DNA of 64,000 bases from Eubacteriales bacterium (GCA_030524545.1 JAUNGM010000013.1:51068-115067), one strand, 5' to 3'; shown: positions 8,223 to 18,749, numbered from the stretch's first letter. Notes: a model not told the origin generated them from the letters alone. Translations and numbers: made by a program.

Positions 8223-8251
8223 ATATTAATCCAATGATCGGATTTTGTCAA
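8223..8251 (-). promoter_or_regulatory. Promoter with overlapping palindromes for the toxin-antitoxin pair
   Basis: Minus-strand TTGACA (8246-8251) and TAATAT (8223-8228) are spaced by 17 bp. The inverted repeat AATCC-N7-GGATT (8228-8244) fills the spacer, and another ATTGGAT copy sits upstream of the -35. A repressor bound there would block the promoter, as expected for antitoxin autoregulation. Confidence 0.65.
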
Positions 8252-8284
8252 TATCCAATCACGAAAAATATCAGGACAAAAAAA

Positions 8285-8321
8285 AGCTATACACAAACCG
8301 AAGACCGGTTCATGTACAGCT
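8285..8321 (-). terminator. Rho-independent terminator of the DUF2798 gene
   Basis: On the minus strand a hairpin from AGCTGTACATGAACCGG to its near-complement, closed by a TCTT-type loop, is followed directly by eight T residues. It lies 30 bases past the DUF2798 stop and also insulates the toxin-antitoxin operon. Confidence 0.85.
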
Positions 8322-8351
8322 CCTTTACATTTTTTCTCTCCCTCATTCACG

Positions 8352-8945
8352 TCAACATTTTTCCATTGCGGGTTCAGTTTTATCCCTGACGTACTTTCCT
8401 CTGTTCATATCCCTTCTGAACAAAATCCCAAAAACAGTTCTGATCAGCGGCTGGATAAAGAACAACTGTGTAAAGAATGCAAACGGAAAGTTCAAACATA
8501 CCAGCTTCAGCCAATTCGCAAGCAAAGTTGCAGGATGGAATCCTGCGTAATAAGGATAATAAAGCCACGCTGCAATAAAGCTCATTGCCGGACACATCAG
8601 GCCCACTGTAGCACAGATAATGGTAGACTCAAACTGAACCGGATGGGTATTCCCCGGATTAAAGACTTTAGATGCCAGCTTAAATGAGCAGGGGCTTCCC
8701 ATCAGAACTTCCAGAAGGTAAGCCAGACAGAATTCCACAAGAATAACTGCCCAGATCGGAACAAATCTGCCGCACATATAAACACCGCCCTGCTGCCTGA
8801 TTGCCCCCAGTACGCTGGAAGCGCCCGTAACGGACATTAAGATGTTTCCGTTTACCACATACAGGCTGTAAAATACATAAGCATGTACAGTAACGACTAC
8901 GGTGAGGAATGCAAATACCATCCTCTGAAATTGATTTCTTGGCAT
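8352..8945 (-). CDS. DUF2798 family membrane protein
   Basis: About 197 residues with four hydrophobic segments in two repeated halves. The start MPRNQFQRMVFAFLTVVV resembles the N-terminus typical of DUF2798 proteins, whose function is unknown. A GTG at 8954 would add three residues, but the ATG at 8945 fits the family start and has an AGGGAGA site upstream. The gene stands alone, with its own promoter (9092-9121), a strongly structured 5' leader (8985-9080) and a terminator. The leader suggests ligand-dependent expression, perhaps for a transporter of a small molecule, but that is inference. Confidence 0.8.
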   Translation of the reverse strand: MPRNQFQRMVFAFLTVVVTVHAYVFYSLYVVNGNILMSVTGASSVLGAIRQQGGVYMCGRFVPIWAVILVEFCLAYLLEVLMGSPCSFKLASKVFNPGNTHPVQFESTIICATVGLMCPAMSFIAAWLYYPYYAGFHPATLLANWLKLVCLNFPFAFFTQLFFIQPLIRTVFGILFRRDMNRGKYVRDKTEPAMEKC

Positions 8946-8984
8946 AATAACCACTCTCCCTGATAAATTATTATTTTATACGCA

Positions 8985-9080
8985 AAACGACACATGCCAT
9001 ACCCAAAGTATATAACTCTGACCGAGCTCTTACGTCCCGTGATCAGATTTACATACCTCAAGGTAATACATGTGTCGTTT
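8985..9080 (-). ncRNA. Structured 5' leader RNA of the DUF2798 gene (candidate riboswitch, class not recognised)
   Basis: The ends form a perfect 12-bp helix (AAACGACACATG at 8985-8996 with its complement at 9069-9080). Inside, minus-strand reading gives three smaller hairpins: UACC-UUGA-GGUA, UCUGAUC...GGUCAGA around a loop containing GGGACGUAAGAGC, and AUAC-UUUGG-GUAU. That makes a four-way junction closed by one long stem, starting just after the promoter and ending 40 bases before the start codon. I tried purine, THF, c-di-GMP, guanidine, glutamine and preQ1 consensus layouts and could not fit any. No intrinsic terminator follows, so control would be at translation or by other means. Confidence 0.6.
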
Positions 9081-9091
9081 ACGATTTTGTT

Positions 9092-9121
9092 ATTTTAACA
9101 AATCAGGGTTCATTTTGTCAA
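9092..9121 (-). promoter_or_regulatory. Promoter of the DUF2798 leader transcript
   Basis: Minus-strand TTGACA (9116-9121) and TAAAAT (9092-9097) with an 18-bp spacer. Initiation would fall about 10 bases before the closing stem of the leader. Confidence 0.7.
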
Positions 9122-9161
9122 AGATTATTTTTCCCAGTCGGAAATTTTTTCTCGTCGGAAT

Positions 9162-9419
9162 TTATAAATTGTTCTTTAAGAAATCCTCAAACAGCTTTGC
9201 CGCAGCTTCCTCGTCTTCCCCTTCCACTTTTACTTCAATCTTATCGCCCTGCTTTACAGCCAGTCCCATAAGTGCCATCAGTTTAGAAGCATCTGCTTCT
9301 TTTTCGCCTTTTCGGACGATGATTCTGCTCTGGCATTTTTTTGCCTCTTTTACCAGGGTTCCGGCGGGTCTTGCATGAATTCCAAGAGGATCAGTAATTA
9401 CATATTCAAATGTCTTCAT
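9162..9419 (-). CDS. HPr-family phosphocarrier, probably dedicated to the adjacent PTS
   Basis: 85 residues, full HPr length. The active His15 lies in GIHARPAG and is phosphorylated by enzyme I, passing phosphate to sugar EII domains. The regulatory site that reads Lys-Ser46-Ile-Met in Gram-positive HPr is Ser-Lys-Leu-Met here. By alignment of the DASKLMALMGLA segment, Lys occupies position 46, so HPr kinase should not be able to control it. It is the last gene of a beta-glucoside PTS operon, 35 bases after the phospho-glucosidase. A paralogue that supplies phosphate but escapes catabolite control fits this context; the main HPr would be elsewhere. Confidence 0.9.
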   Translation of the reverse strand: MKTFEYVITDPLGIHARPAGTLVKEAKKCQSRIIVRKGEKEADASKLMALMGLAVKQGDKIEVKVEGEDEEAAAKLFEDFLKNNL

Positions 9420-9454
9420 AATGTTTATCTCCTTTTTTGTCTTTCATCCTTAAA

Positions 9455-12807
<3,353 letters not shown>

Positions 12808-12857
12808 GCCAGCTACCCCTTTCCACTTTTTTCAGCACCGGTTGCTTTGTGATTATT

Positions 12858-12945
12858 ATTATACTGATTCTGAAAAAAATTCCTAGTGTTTCGGCGCCTT
12901 TAGGAATATGTGCGATGGGAAAAAACATGTTTCAGAAAAGAAACA
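12858..12945 (-). promoter_or_regulatory. Promoter and two palindromes before the beta-glucoside PTS operon
   Basis: A TATAAT at 12858-12863 lies 16 bp from a weak -35 (12880-12885). The -35 is part of the inverted repeat ATTCCTA-N15-TAGGAAT (12879-12907). A second perfect inverted repeat, TGTTTC-N6-GAAACA (12928-12945), lies 20 bp further upstream. The RpiR-family regulator encoded just upstream is the likely binder of at least one. Confidence 0.55.
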
Positions 12946-13011
12946 GGGTGTTACACAGATGCCTCAAAAAATAATGGGAACAACAGGCCACAAACCAGCA
13001 ACACTTCAGAA

Positions 13012-13034
13012 AAGGCGGCTATCCAAGCCGCCTT
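13012..13034 (-). terminator. Hairpin overlapping the RpiR stop codon
   Basis: AAGGCGGC and GCCGCCTT pair around a 7-base loop, with TTTTC following on the minus strand. The RpiR stop codon lies in the stem, so the hairpin would partly separate regulator and PTS transcripts. The T-run is short, so termination may be incomplete. Confidence 0.55.
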
Positions 13035-13744
13035 CCGATCGTTTCCAGCAGGTAGATTACAGGTACCTGTGTCGTAATATTATATTCTTCATGAACCATA
13101 TGCCTTGCCACAAAATAGGCCAGATGATAATCTGACATCTTTGCCAGTGTGCAGGAACTGCCGTTTGTGATACTGAACAGCTTACAATTATGCCGTTTAA
13201 ACCTCTCTGCCAGTTTTAGGGTCTGCTGCGTTTCCCCTGATTCCGATAAGGCGATCACCACTGTTGACTCCATATCCGCACCGATGGGATAATACGGATC
13301 TTCAATATACTGACTGTATTTCCCAAGGTTCGAAAAATACCTCGCTCCGTATTTTCCGAGAATTCCTGATGTTCCGATTCCGATAAAGATCAGCTGCTTC
13401 GCCTCACGGATCACCTGCGTCACTTCATTGATCGAGGCCTCGTATTCATTGGAAGTTACCGTATGAAGAAAATACATGATCTCATCAATGCAATTGTCTT
13501 TTGTCTGTTTAATGCGCTTTTCTTTTTCTTCTTTTAAAAACAGTTTGAATTGAACCTTAAATTCCGAATACCCGTCACATCCTGTTTTCTTACAGAAGCG
13601 CACGATCGTAGAAGTCGATACATGAACCGCTTCCGCCAGCTCGCGGATTGTCATAAACTTTACTTCATCTTTATGCTCTGTTATATAATTATACACCATC
13701 ATTTCCAGCTCATTATATGACTGCAGAACCTCGTACTCAAACAT
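13019..13744 (-). CDS. MurR/RpiR family transcriptional regulator
   Basis: 241 residues. The N-terminal HTH domain (about 1-75) contains FMTIRELAEAVHVSTSTIVRFC. The C-terminal SIS domain (about 105-230) contains LIFIGIGTSGILGKYGARYF and a second VVIALSESGETQQTL, the sugar-phosphate-binding Ser/Thr loop. These regulators sense a phosphosugar from the pathway they control. Here that is probably the phosphorylated beta-glucoside or glucose 6-phosphate produced by the downstream PTS and GH1 enzyme. It has a strong promoter of its own, and a terminator-like hairpin overlaps its stop. Confidence 0.93.
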   Translation of the reverse strand: MFEYEVLQSYNELEMMVYNYITEHKDEVKFMTIRELAEAVHVSTSTIVRFCKKTGCDGYSEFKVQFKLFLKEEKEKRIKQTKDNCIDEIMYFLHTVTSNEYEASINEVTQVIREAKQLIFIGIGTSGILGKYGARYFSNLGKYSQYIEDPYYPIGADMESTVVIALSESGETQQTLKLAERFKRHNCKLFSITNGSSCTLAKMSDYHLAYFVARHMVHEEYNITTQVPVIYLLETIGRRLG

Positions 13745-13791
13745 CTTATCACCGCCTTATCCCCAAAATACCGTACTTTTAAACTATTTTC

Positions 13792-13820
13792 AGTATAATA
13801 ATACCGCAGGTTTCTGTCAA
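13792..13820 (-). promoter_or_regulatory. Promoter of the RpiR regulator gene
   Basis: Minus-strand TTGACA (13815-13820) and TATACT (13792-13797) separated by 17 bp, about 50 bases before the start codon. Confidence 0.8.
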
Positions 13821-13999
13821 CGCCTGCTCAAAATTTCATATCCCGAACGGCTGATAGAAAGCAGGGGATGTTAAAACAAAGCTTCCTCTCCATACAGGTT
13901 TGTGTTATACTGTTCCATATCCTTATGAAACGACGAAACGGACATGTCTGCTGATGCGGACGCCACTATAGTATAAAAACCATTCGGAAAGAGGCAGCT

Positions 14000-14653
14000 A
14001 TGAGCGTAAATTATCATGCATTTCAAAACAGAGGCTATTTATTTGCCAACCATGAAGTATTGTCCCAGCAGTGGCGCACTGCTTTTGCGGGATATGATCC
14101 TTCCCGTATTTCCAAAGTCCTTCAACTGGAATCGGACGAAGATTATCTGTACATTTCCTATTTTCAGACACCATACCGTCTGCGCCTGAGGGACGGCTGG
14201 CTGGAAAAGAAGGCAGGGGATTCCTGGACGGAGGAACTGTATTTCAACGAAAGCATGAGTATCTACCATCTTCTTCATTACACCAAAGATACTCCCCTGA
14301 TTGCTAACGTCTGGGTTCCAAATACCGCTCTGGAAGGCGCCGGTGCGCATAACCGGAATATGCCCGACCCGCTCCTGACACCTTTTGCAGCAAAGTTTTC
14401 CGGTAAAAGCGCCCTTTTGGAGAAAGCCTGCCGGGAGCTTGGCGGAACCAAACTTTCCAAAGGCGATGTTTCTTATCAGTTTACTTCATTTCCACAGATC
14501 CAACTCCAGCTCATCTTCTGGGATGAAGACGAAGATTTCCCTGCACAGCTACAGGTTATGGTAGACAGACAGGTAACGGATTTTATCCATTTCGAGACAA
14601 CCGGATGCATCATTTCCGACCTGCTTGAAATGCTGGAAAAGCAGGTGGAATAA
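14000..14653 (+). CDS. DUF3786-type protein of unknown function
   Basis: 217 residues, soluble, with no signal peptide or membrane segment. It resembles DUF3786 proteins: an N-terminal strand-rich part ending in YLYISYFQTPYRLRLRDG, MSIYHLLHYTKDTPLIANVW in the middle, and IQLQLIFWDEDEDFPAQLQV with ISDLLEMLEKQVE at the end. The family is sometimes near corrinoid or anaerobic C1 proteins, but no such gene is visible here. It is a single-gene unit, convergent with the XRE/DUF6442 pair, with the two stops only 5 bases apart. Function unknown. Confidence 0.72.
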   Translation: MSVNYHAFQNRGYLFANHEVLSQQWRTAFAGYDPSRISKVLQLESDEDYLYISYFQTPYRLRLRDGWLEKKAGDSWTEELYFNESMSIYHLLHYTKDTPLIANVWVPNTALEGAGAHNRNMPDPLLTPFAAKFSGKSALLEKACRELGGTKLSKGDVSYQFTSFPQIQLQLIFWDEDEDFPAQLQVMVDRQVTDFIHFETTGCIISDLLEMLEKQVE

Positions 14654-14657
14654 AAGG

Positions 14658-14864
14658 TTAAAAATAGAACAGTTCCTCAAACTTCTTATCCAAAGCAATG
14701 CACAGCAGCAGGGCCAGTTTGGCCGTAGGATTAAACTGGCCTGTTTCAATGGAGCTGATGGTATTTCGGGATACCCCCACCATTTCCGCCAGTTGGCTTT
14801 GGGAAAATCCCTTTTCGGTCCGGGCGCTTTTCAGGTTATTTTTTAATACTAATTTGTCGTCCAT
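14658..14864 (-). CDS. Small XRE-family transcriptional regulator
   Basis: 68 residues, essentially one Cro/CI helix-turn-helix: LKSARTEKGFSQSQLAEMVG, VSRNTISSIETGQ, then a short FNPTAKLALLLCIALDKKFEELF tail. Start chosen at the ATG at 14864, which begins two bases after the DUF6442 stop. The open frame continues upstream to 15089, but that part is antisense-like to the DUF6442 gene. It forms an operon with the small membrane protein and probably represses it through the three repeats at 15262-15336. Confidence 0.9.
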   Translation of the reverse strand: MDDKLVLKNNLKSARTEKGFSQSQLAEMVGVSRNTISSIETGQFNPTAKLALLLCIALDKKFEELFYF

Positions 14865-14866
14865 GG

Positions 14867-15172
14867 TCAATGCCCCATACAAAAACGGATCAGCGCAAAT
14901 ATCCCTACGGCAAAGGTAATGATACCGAATATCAGACAGCTTTTCTCTTTTGTCTTCGCAAAACGGTAGAACTGGCCAACTGCAACAGATGCACAGACTG
15001 TCACGCACAGATCCATCATAGGCTGATCGTTCATAGCCCGGATCTCCGCAAAAATCGCAGCCGCGATCACCATGGCCAGATACGTCCACTTCATTGCCCT
15101 GTCTCTCACCTGCAAAGCCATTTCATCACAATTTTCCTTCTGCGCCATTTTTAAGATTTCTTCTTTGTTCAT
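14867..15172 (-). CDS. Small membrane protein (DUF6442-like)
   Basis: 101 residues: a soluble N-terminal helix (MNKEEILKMAQKENCDEM), then three hydrophobic segments (about 28-44, 53-67, 78-97), the last ending FALIRFCMGH. It matches the layout of DUF6442 proteins, which in Lachnospiraceae sit beside a small XRE regulator. Role unknown. It is the first gene of the two-gene operon, with the XRE gene starting 2 bases after its stop. Confidence 0.8.
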   Translation of the reverse strand: MNKEEILKMAQKENCDEMALQVRDRAMKWTYLAMVIAAAIFAEIRAMNDQPMMDLCVTVCASVAVGQFYRFAKTKEKSCLIFGIITFAVGIFALIRFCMGH

Positions 15173-15261
15173 CTCTGCTTCCTCCTGTTAATTTTTAGTC
15201 CCGGTTTTTCATAGGCTTCTTTTGATTACCAATTCTCTAAATCTAATTTCCCGGTCTGTAT

Positions 15262-15336
15262 GCCAAGTTTTCTTTGCATATTCATTATAGCACGCCAAGT
15301 TTTCTTGTCAATAGTTTTTGACAAGTTTTCTTTGCA
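15262..15336 (-). promoter_or_regulatory. Promoter with three direct repeats (XRE operator cluster)
   Basis: A 17-bp element, roughly GMCAAGTTTTCTTKKCA on the plus strand, occurs three times at 15262-15278, 15294-15310 and 15320-15336. The core CAAG-TTTT-CTTG is palindromic in the middle copy. The minus-strand promoter TTGACA (15306-15311) and TATAAT (15284-15289, 16-bp spacer) is embedded among them. The geometry strongly suggests repression by the small XRE protein of its own operon. The rest of 15173-15541 shows no gene. Confidence 0.72.
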
Positions 15337-15435
15337 TTTTTTTTTACAGTCAACACATGTTGATTTTGAAGTGGTTAATTTCTCTTTCACCAAATTCATA
15401 AAAACATTCATAGAAACATCATAGAAATATTCCAG

Positions 15436-15464
15436 TTGCCAGAAAATCCTATCATGGTTATAAT
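15436..15464 (+). promoter_or_regulatory. Promoter of the DUF4869/P-loop operon
   Basis: TTGCCA (15436-15441) and TATAAT (15459-15464) with a 17-bp spacer, 77 bases before the start codon of the DUF4869 gene. Confidence 0.72.
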
Positions 15465-15541
15465 GAAGAAAGTAAATTCCGCAGTTTCATTTATATTTTA
15501 TATGTAACCCATGGAAATATGGAAAATCAGGAGGGCATTGT

Positions 15542-15991
15542 ATGCTGAACATTGTGTTTGGTGAAATTGAAAATTCCATTTATCATCCGCCAACTTATTT
15601 TGATAACCGTTATGAAGATGAATGGATCATTGATCCCTTAACTGTTGCTATGATCAAAGATATTGATAAATCTGAAGTCATTGGTGCTCACTTAATTGAA
15701 AGTCCTGTGCTTGGACCAATTTCAACAAAAGAGATATCAGGCGGAGTTAAAACACTGATTCTTATGGCATTTGATCATACGGGAAAGATTTTTAACGCCT
15801 CTGCCTGCGGCGACAATTGTGCAAAATGGATTGTTGAGATAGGAAAAAGGAAAGATCTGACAATCAATCTTCATCATGTTATGGATTTCAGTTCGGTAAA
15901 TGAATTTGATGCCATAATCATAAACACGGGCACGGTAATTCATAATTACAACGAATATCTAGCAGAGGCATTTCAGATAAAGGAGCGTTAA
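15542..15991 (+). CDS. DUF4869-like protein
   Basis: 149 residues, soluble. An N-terminal acidic part (YFDNRYEDEWIIDPLTVAMI) recalls DUF4869 proteins: it continues to SEVIGAHLIESPVLGPISTKEISGG, then LTINLHHVMDF. Function of the family is unknown. The start ATG follows GGAGG by 7 bases. The next gene, a P-loop protein, begins 2 bases after the stop, so the two are translationally coupled. They probably form one functional unit. Confidence 0.75.
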   Translation: MLNIVFGEIENSIYHPPTYFDNRYEDEWIIDPLTVAMIKDIDKSEVIGAHLIESPVLGPISTKEISGGVKTLILMAFDHTGKIFNASACGDNCAKWIVEIGKRKDLTINLHHVMDFSSVNEFDAIIINTGTVIHNYNEYLAEAFQIKER

Positions 15992-15993
15992 GT

Positions 15994-16965
15994 ATGAAGG
16001 GAAAATATCATATCATTGTTCAGAATAACCGGCTCCGTTATGAATTTGATATAAAGAGGAATATCACAATCATCCGGGGAGACAGTGCTACAGGAAAAAC
16101 CACGCTAATCAACATGCTTTCCAGCGCCGCCGCTTTGGGGGAAAGCTCCGGCATTGATGTCATCTGCGAACGTCCCTGCAGAGTTCTCTCAGGATCCGAC
16201 TGGCAATATATCCTCCCAAATCTGCATGAGCAGATTATCTTTCTGGACGAGGAAAACCACTTTATCAAAACCCGGGAATTTGCCTCTGCAATCAAAGAAT
16301 CCGATAATTATTATGTAATTATCACAAGAGAAGATCTGCCTGGTCTTCCCTATGCAGTTGAAGAAATTTATGGAATTCATACTTCCGGAAAATATCATGA
16401 TCTGAAAAGGACTTACAACGAAACATATCAGATATATAGTCCTGAAGAGTTCACATTGAATGTACAGCCTGATACTGTTATCGTCGAGGATTCGCATTCT
16501 GGATATGATTTTTTTAAATCTATTTGCTCCGATACCGGAATCATATGCAAAAGTGCTCAGGGTAAATCAAATCTAAAAGACACGATTCGTTCTACTGCCA
16601 ATACAAACACTCTTATCATTGCAGATGGCGCAGCTATTGGCTCTGAGATGAATGAACTTTATCAATTTATGAAACACAGCCCTGGTCTAAAATGCTATCT
16701 TCCGGAATCGTTTGAATGGATTATTTTAAAGTCCGGTCTCATTGATGGCCGCACTGTCCAGGAAATACTACTTCATCCGGAAGACTATATTGAAAGCAAG
16801 ACATACTTCAGTTGGGAACGCTACTTCACGTCTATTCTCACACAGTATACACAGGGCACTTATCTCAGCTACACCAAGAAAACACTGAACAAATCATTTC
16901 TTCATGAAAAATCAAAAGAAGCTATTCTTAATGTAATGGAAGGAATAAGCTTTCATAAGGAATAG
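15994..16965 (+). CDS. P-loop NTPase-like protein paired with DUF4869
   Basis: 323 residues. A Walker A motif stands close to the N-terminus (ITIIRGDSATGKTTLINML, residues about 25-43), a probable Walker B is IIFLDEENHF near residue 85, and YYVIITREDLPGL follows like a sensor strand. The second half (IVEDSHSGYDFFKSI, TLIIADGAAIGSEMNEL, then FEWIILKSG) is alpha/beta and suggests a TOPRIM- or nuclease-like arrangement of acidic residues (VEDSHS, IADGAAIG), but I cannot assign it. Coupled to the upstream DUF4869 gene; no other partner visible. The two may form a small conflict or stress system, which is inference only. Confidence 0.65.
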   Translation: MKGKYHIIVQNNRLRYEFDIKRNITIIRGDSATGKTTLINMLSSAAALGESSGIDVICERPCRVLSGSDWQYILPNLHEQIIFLDEENHFIKTREFASAIKESDNYYVIITREDLPGLPYAVEEIYGIHTSGKYHDLKRTYNETYQIYSPEEFTLNVQPDTVIVEDSHSGYDFFKSICSDTGIICKSAQGKSNLKDTIRSTANTNTLIIADGAAIGSEMNELYQFMKHSPGLKCYLPESFEWIILKSGLIDGRTVQEILLHPEDYIESKTYFSWERYFTSILTQYTQGTYLSYTKKTLNKSFLHEKSKEAILNVMEGISFHKE

Positions 16966-16977
16966 GCTTTACAAAAA

Positions 16978-17004
16978 CTGCCAGCAGATCAAAGCTGCTG
17001 GCAG
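16978..17004 (-). terminator. Terminator of the sensor kinase operon
   Basis: A perfect 10-bp stem CTGCCAGCAG / CTGCTGGCAG with a 7-base loop. On the minus strand it is followed by TTTTTG, so it ends the kinase gene at 17084. It probably also stops the convergent P-loop transcript, though the T-tract on that side is poor. Confidence 0.8.
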
Positions 17005-17083
17005 AAAAACTCTTTATACTTTTTTACCCAATCCATTCAAAACCGCCAACGTATCCATAGCGCCCTGCACAAACTGTTTCCGC

Positions 17084-18004
17084 TCATATCTTTATATCGG
17101 AATACATCTTGATCTGAAACTCCGTCCCTGCGCCCTCTTCACTTGTCACCTGAATGATCCCGTTTTGGAGCATGATGAGCTGCTTTGACAGGGCAAGGCC
17201 GATTCCTACACTGTTTTCGGATGAGTTTTTTCCTTTGTAAAATCTTTCAAAAATATGCCCCAGATCTTCCGGGGCAATGCCGTCTCCGTTATCTTTGATG
17301 AAGATATTCGTTGAAAAATTATTCTTCTCCGCCCGGATTTCCAGACGGCCTCCGGGGCCTGTATGCTCCAGGCTGTTTTTCATAATATTGGAAATCGCCT
17401 CTGTGGTCCATTGCCCGTCACATTCCATCCAGATATCACTGTCGATATCCACAGCCAGTTCAATTTCCTTTACTTCCGCCATGATTTCAAACGGTTCCAG
17501 CGCCCGGGCAACCATCTGTCTTAAATTCACCTGCTCCTTTTTCAAATGGATCATATTTGCATCAAGCCGTGACATAGTTAAAAGATTCCGCACAAGCCAG
17601 GTCATCCTGTCCATCTGGCGTTCAATGTTTCCTGCATAATGGATGCGTTTTTCTTCCGACAGCCCCGGATTTTTTAACAGATCCACCATAATTCCCATAG
17701 AAGTGAGCGGTGTTTTTATCTGGTGGGAAATGTCGGACAGCATTTTAGAAAGATATTCTTTTTCTTTCCTGGAAGTCCCTGTCTGCTCGGACATTTGTGT
17801 GATCAGCTTATATATTTCGCTTTCCAGAATGGCAATTTTCCCCTCCCCACAGCTTTTAAGCGCAGGAAGGGACTGGCTGTCCTGCACCTTCATCAGATAC
17901 TCCGTCAGCCTGTCCAGTTCCTTTTCTCTTTTATATTTAGCGGCCAAAAACAGCACCCACTGCAAAACGATCACAGACGCCAGAATTACGATCACCAGTC
18001 TCAC
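17084..18004 (-). CDS. Sensor histidine kinase of an ABC-linked two-component system
   Basis: 306 residues. One N-terminal membrane segment (about residues 3-22) leads almost directly to the DHp domain, with the phospho-His at 94 in DISHQIKTPLTSMG. The HATPase domain has NIMKNSLEHTG and DNGDGIAPEDLGHIFERFY, then VGIGLALSKQL. There is no extracellular sensor, as in intramembrane-sensing kinases of BceS type, which usually have two membrane helices; here only one is seen. Such kinases rely on the partner ABC transporter to sense peptide antibiotics. It follows the response regulator gene by 64 bases. Confidence 0.93.
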   Translation of the reverse strand: MRLVIVILASVIVLQWVLFLAAKYKREKELDRLTEYLMKVQDSQSLPALKSCGEGKIAILESEIYKLITQMSEQTGTSRKEKEYLSKMLSDISHQIKTPLTSMGIMVDLLKNPGLSEEKRIHYAGNIERQMDRMTWLVRNLLTMSRLDANMIHLKKEQVNLRQMVARALEPFEIMAEVKEIELAVDIDSDIWMECDGQWTTEAISNIMKNSLEHTGPGGRLEIRAEKNNFSTNIFIKDNGDGIAPEDLGHIFERFYKGKNSSENSVGIGLALSKQLIMLQNGIIQVTSEEGAGTEFQIKMYSDIKI

Positions 18005-18068
18005 CTACAGCCCACTCCCTGTCCCGGAAAATCCCCGGAAATTTTCAAAAAAACGCTCCAAAATATCC

Positions 18069-18749
18069 CTATTTCTCCAGCCGGTATCCGATCCCCCTGA
18101 CTGTTGTGATCAGCGGTTGTTCCTCCGTATCTCCCAGCTTCCTGCGCAGCCGTTTCACATACACGCTCAGGGTATTATCATTTACAAAATCCCCGGCAGC
18201 ATCCCATATTTCCCCCAGGATCTGCTCTCTGGTAAGATTCCTGCCGCGGTGATTAAGAAAGATCAAAAGCAGCTTATATTCCATTGCAGTCAGCAGCACC
18301 TCTTTATTCCCTGCATAGACCTTGCCCGTATCCAAAAACACCTGATTTCCGCCGACCATGATCGCAGACTCTTCCTTCTGTTTCCGGCCGGAAGTCCTGC
18401 GCAGGATCGCCTTCATCCTGGCCAGAAGTTCACGAATACGGAAGGGCTTTGCCACATAATCATCTGCGCCGATTTCCAGGGCCATTACTGTATGAACCTC
18501 ATCCTCACAGGCCGTCAGGAAAAGAATCGGCAGATCACTCTTTTTCCGGATTTCCCGGCAGATCCCATAGCCGTCTCCGTCCGGCAGCATCACATCCAGA
18601 AGACAGATATCCGGAAGTGCTTCCTGTGCAAGTATTTCCAGAGCCTGCGCACATGTTTTTGCAGTCATCACCCTGTATCCTTCCTGTCCAAGGGCAATGC
18701 TAAGCCCCTCCAGAATCATTTCGTCATCTTCCACGATCAGTACATTCAT
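18069..18749 (-). CDS. OmpR/PhoB-family response regulator of the ABC-linked system
   Basis: 226 residues. The receiver has EDDE acidic residues, phospho-Asp52 in CLLDVMLPDGDG and the conserved Lys in VAKPFRIREL. The C-terminal winged helix (about 130-226) contains TAMEYKLLLIFLNHRGRNLT and ends TTVRGIGYRLEK. It overlaps the permease stop by 4 bases, so the transporter and two-component system are one operon. The inverted repeat upstream of the ATPase gene is the likely binding site. Confidence 0.95.
   Translation of the reverse strand: MNVLIVEDDEMILEGLSIALGQEGYRVMTAKTCAQALEILAQEALPDICLLDVMLPDGDGYGICREIRKKSDLPILFLTACEDEVHTVMALEIGADDYVAKPFRIRELLARMKAILRRTSGRKQKEESAIMVGGNQVFLDTGKVYAGNKEVLLTAMEYKLLLIFLNHRGRNLTREQILGEIWDAAGDFVNDNTLSVYVKRLRRKLGDTEEQPLITTVRGIGYRLEK

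Noticed and set aside
8985-9080. Known riboswitch class for the DUF2798 leader
   Set aside because: The GGGACG(U/C)AA string recalls c-di-GMP-I aptamers, but the order of stems and the missing GNRA loop and receptor do not fit. I left the class open.
15226-15411. Minus-strand 61-codon ORF with CxxCKKKC pattern
   Set aside because: It overlaps the promoter and three-repeat operator of the XRE/DUF6442 operon, and the Cys/Lys-rich composition comes from the repeats themselves.
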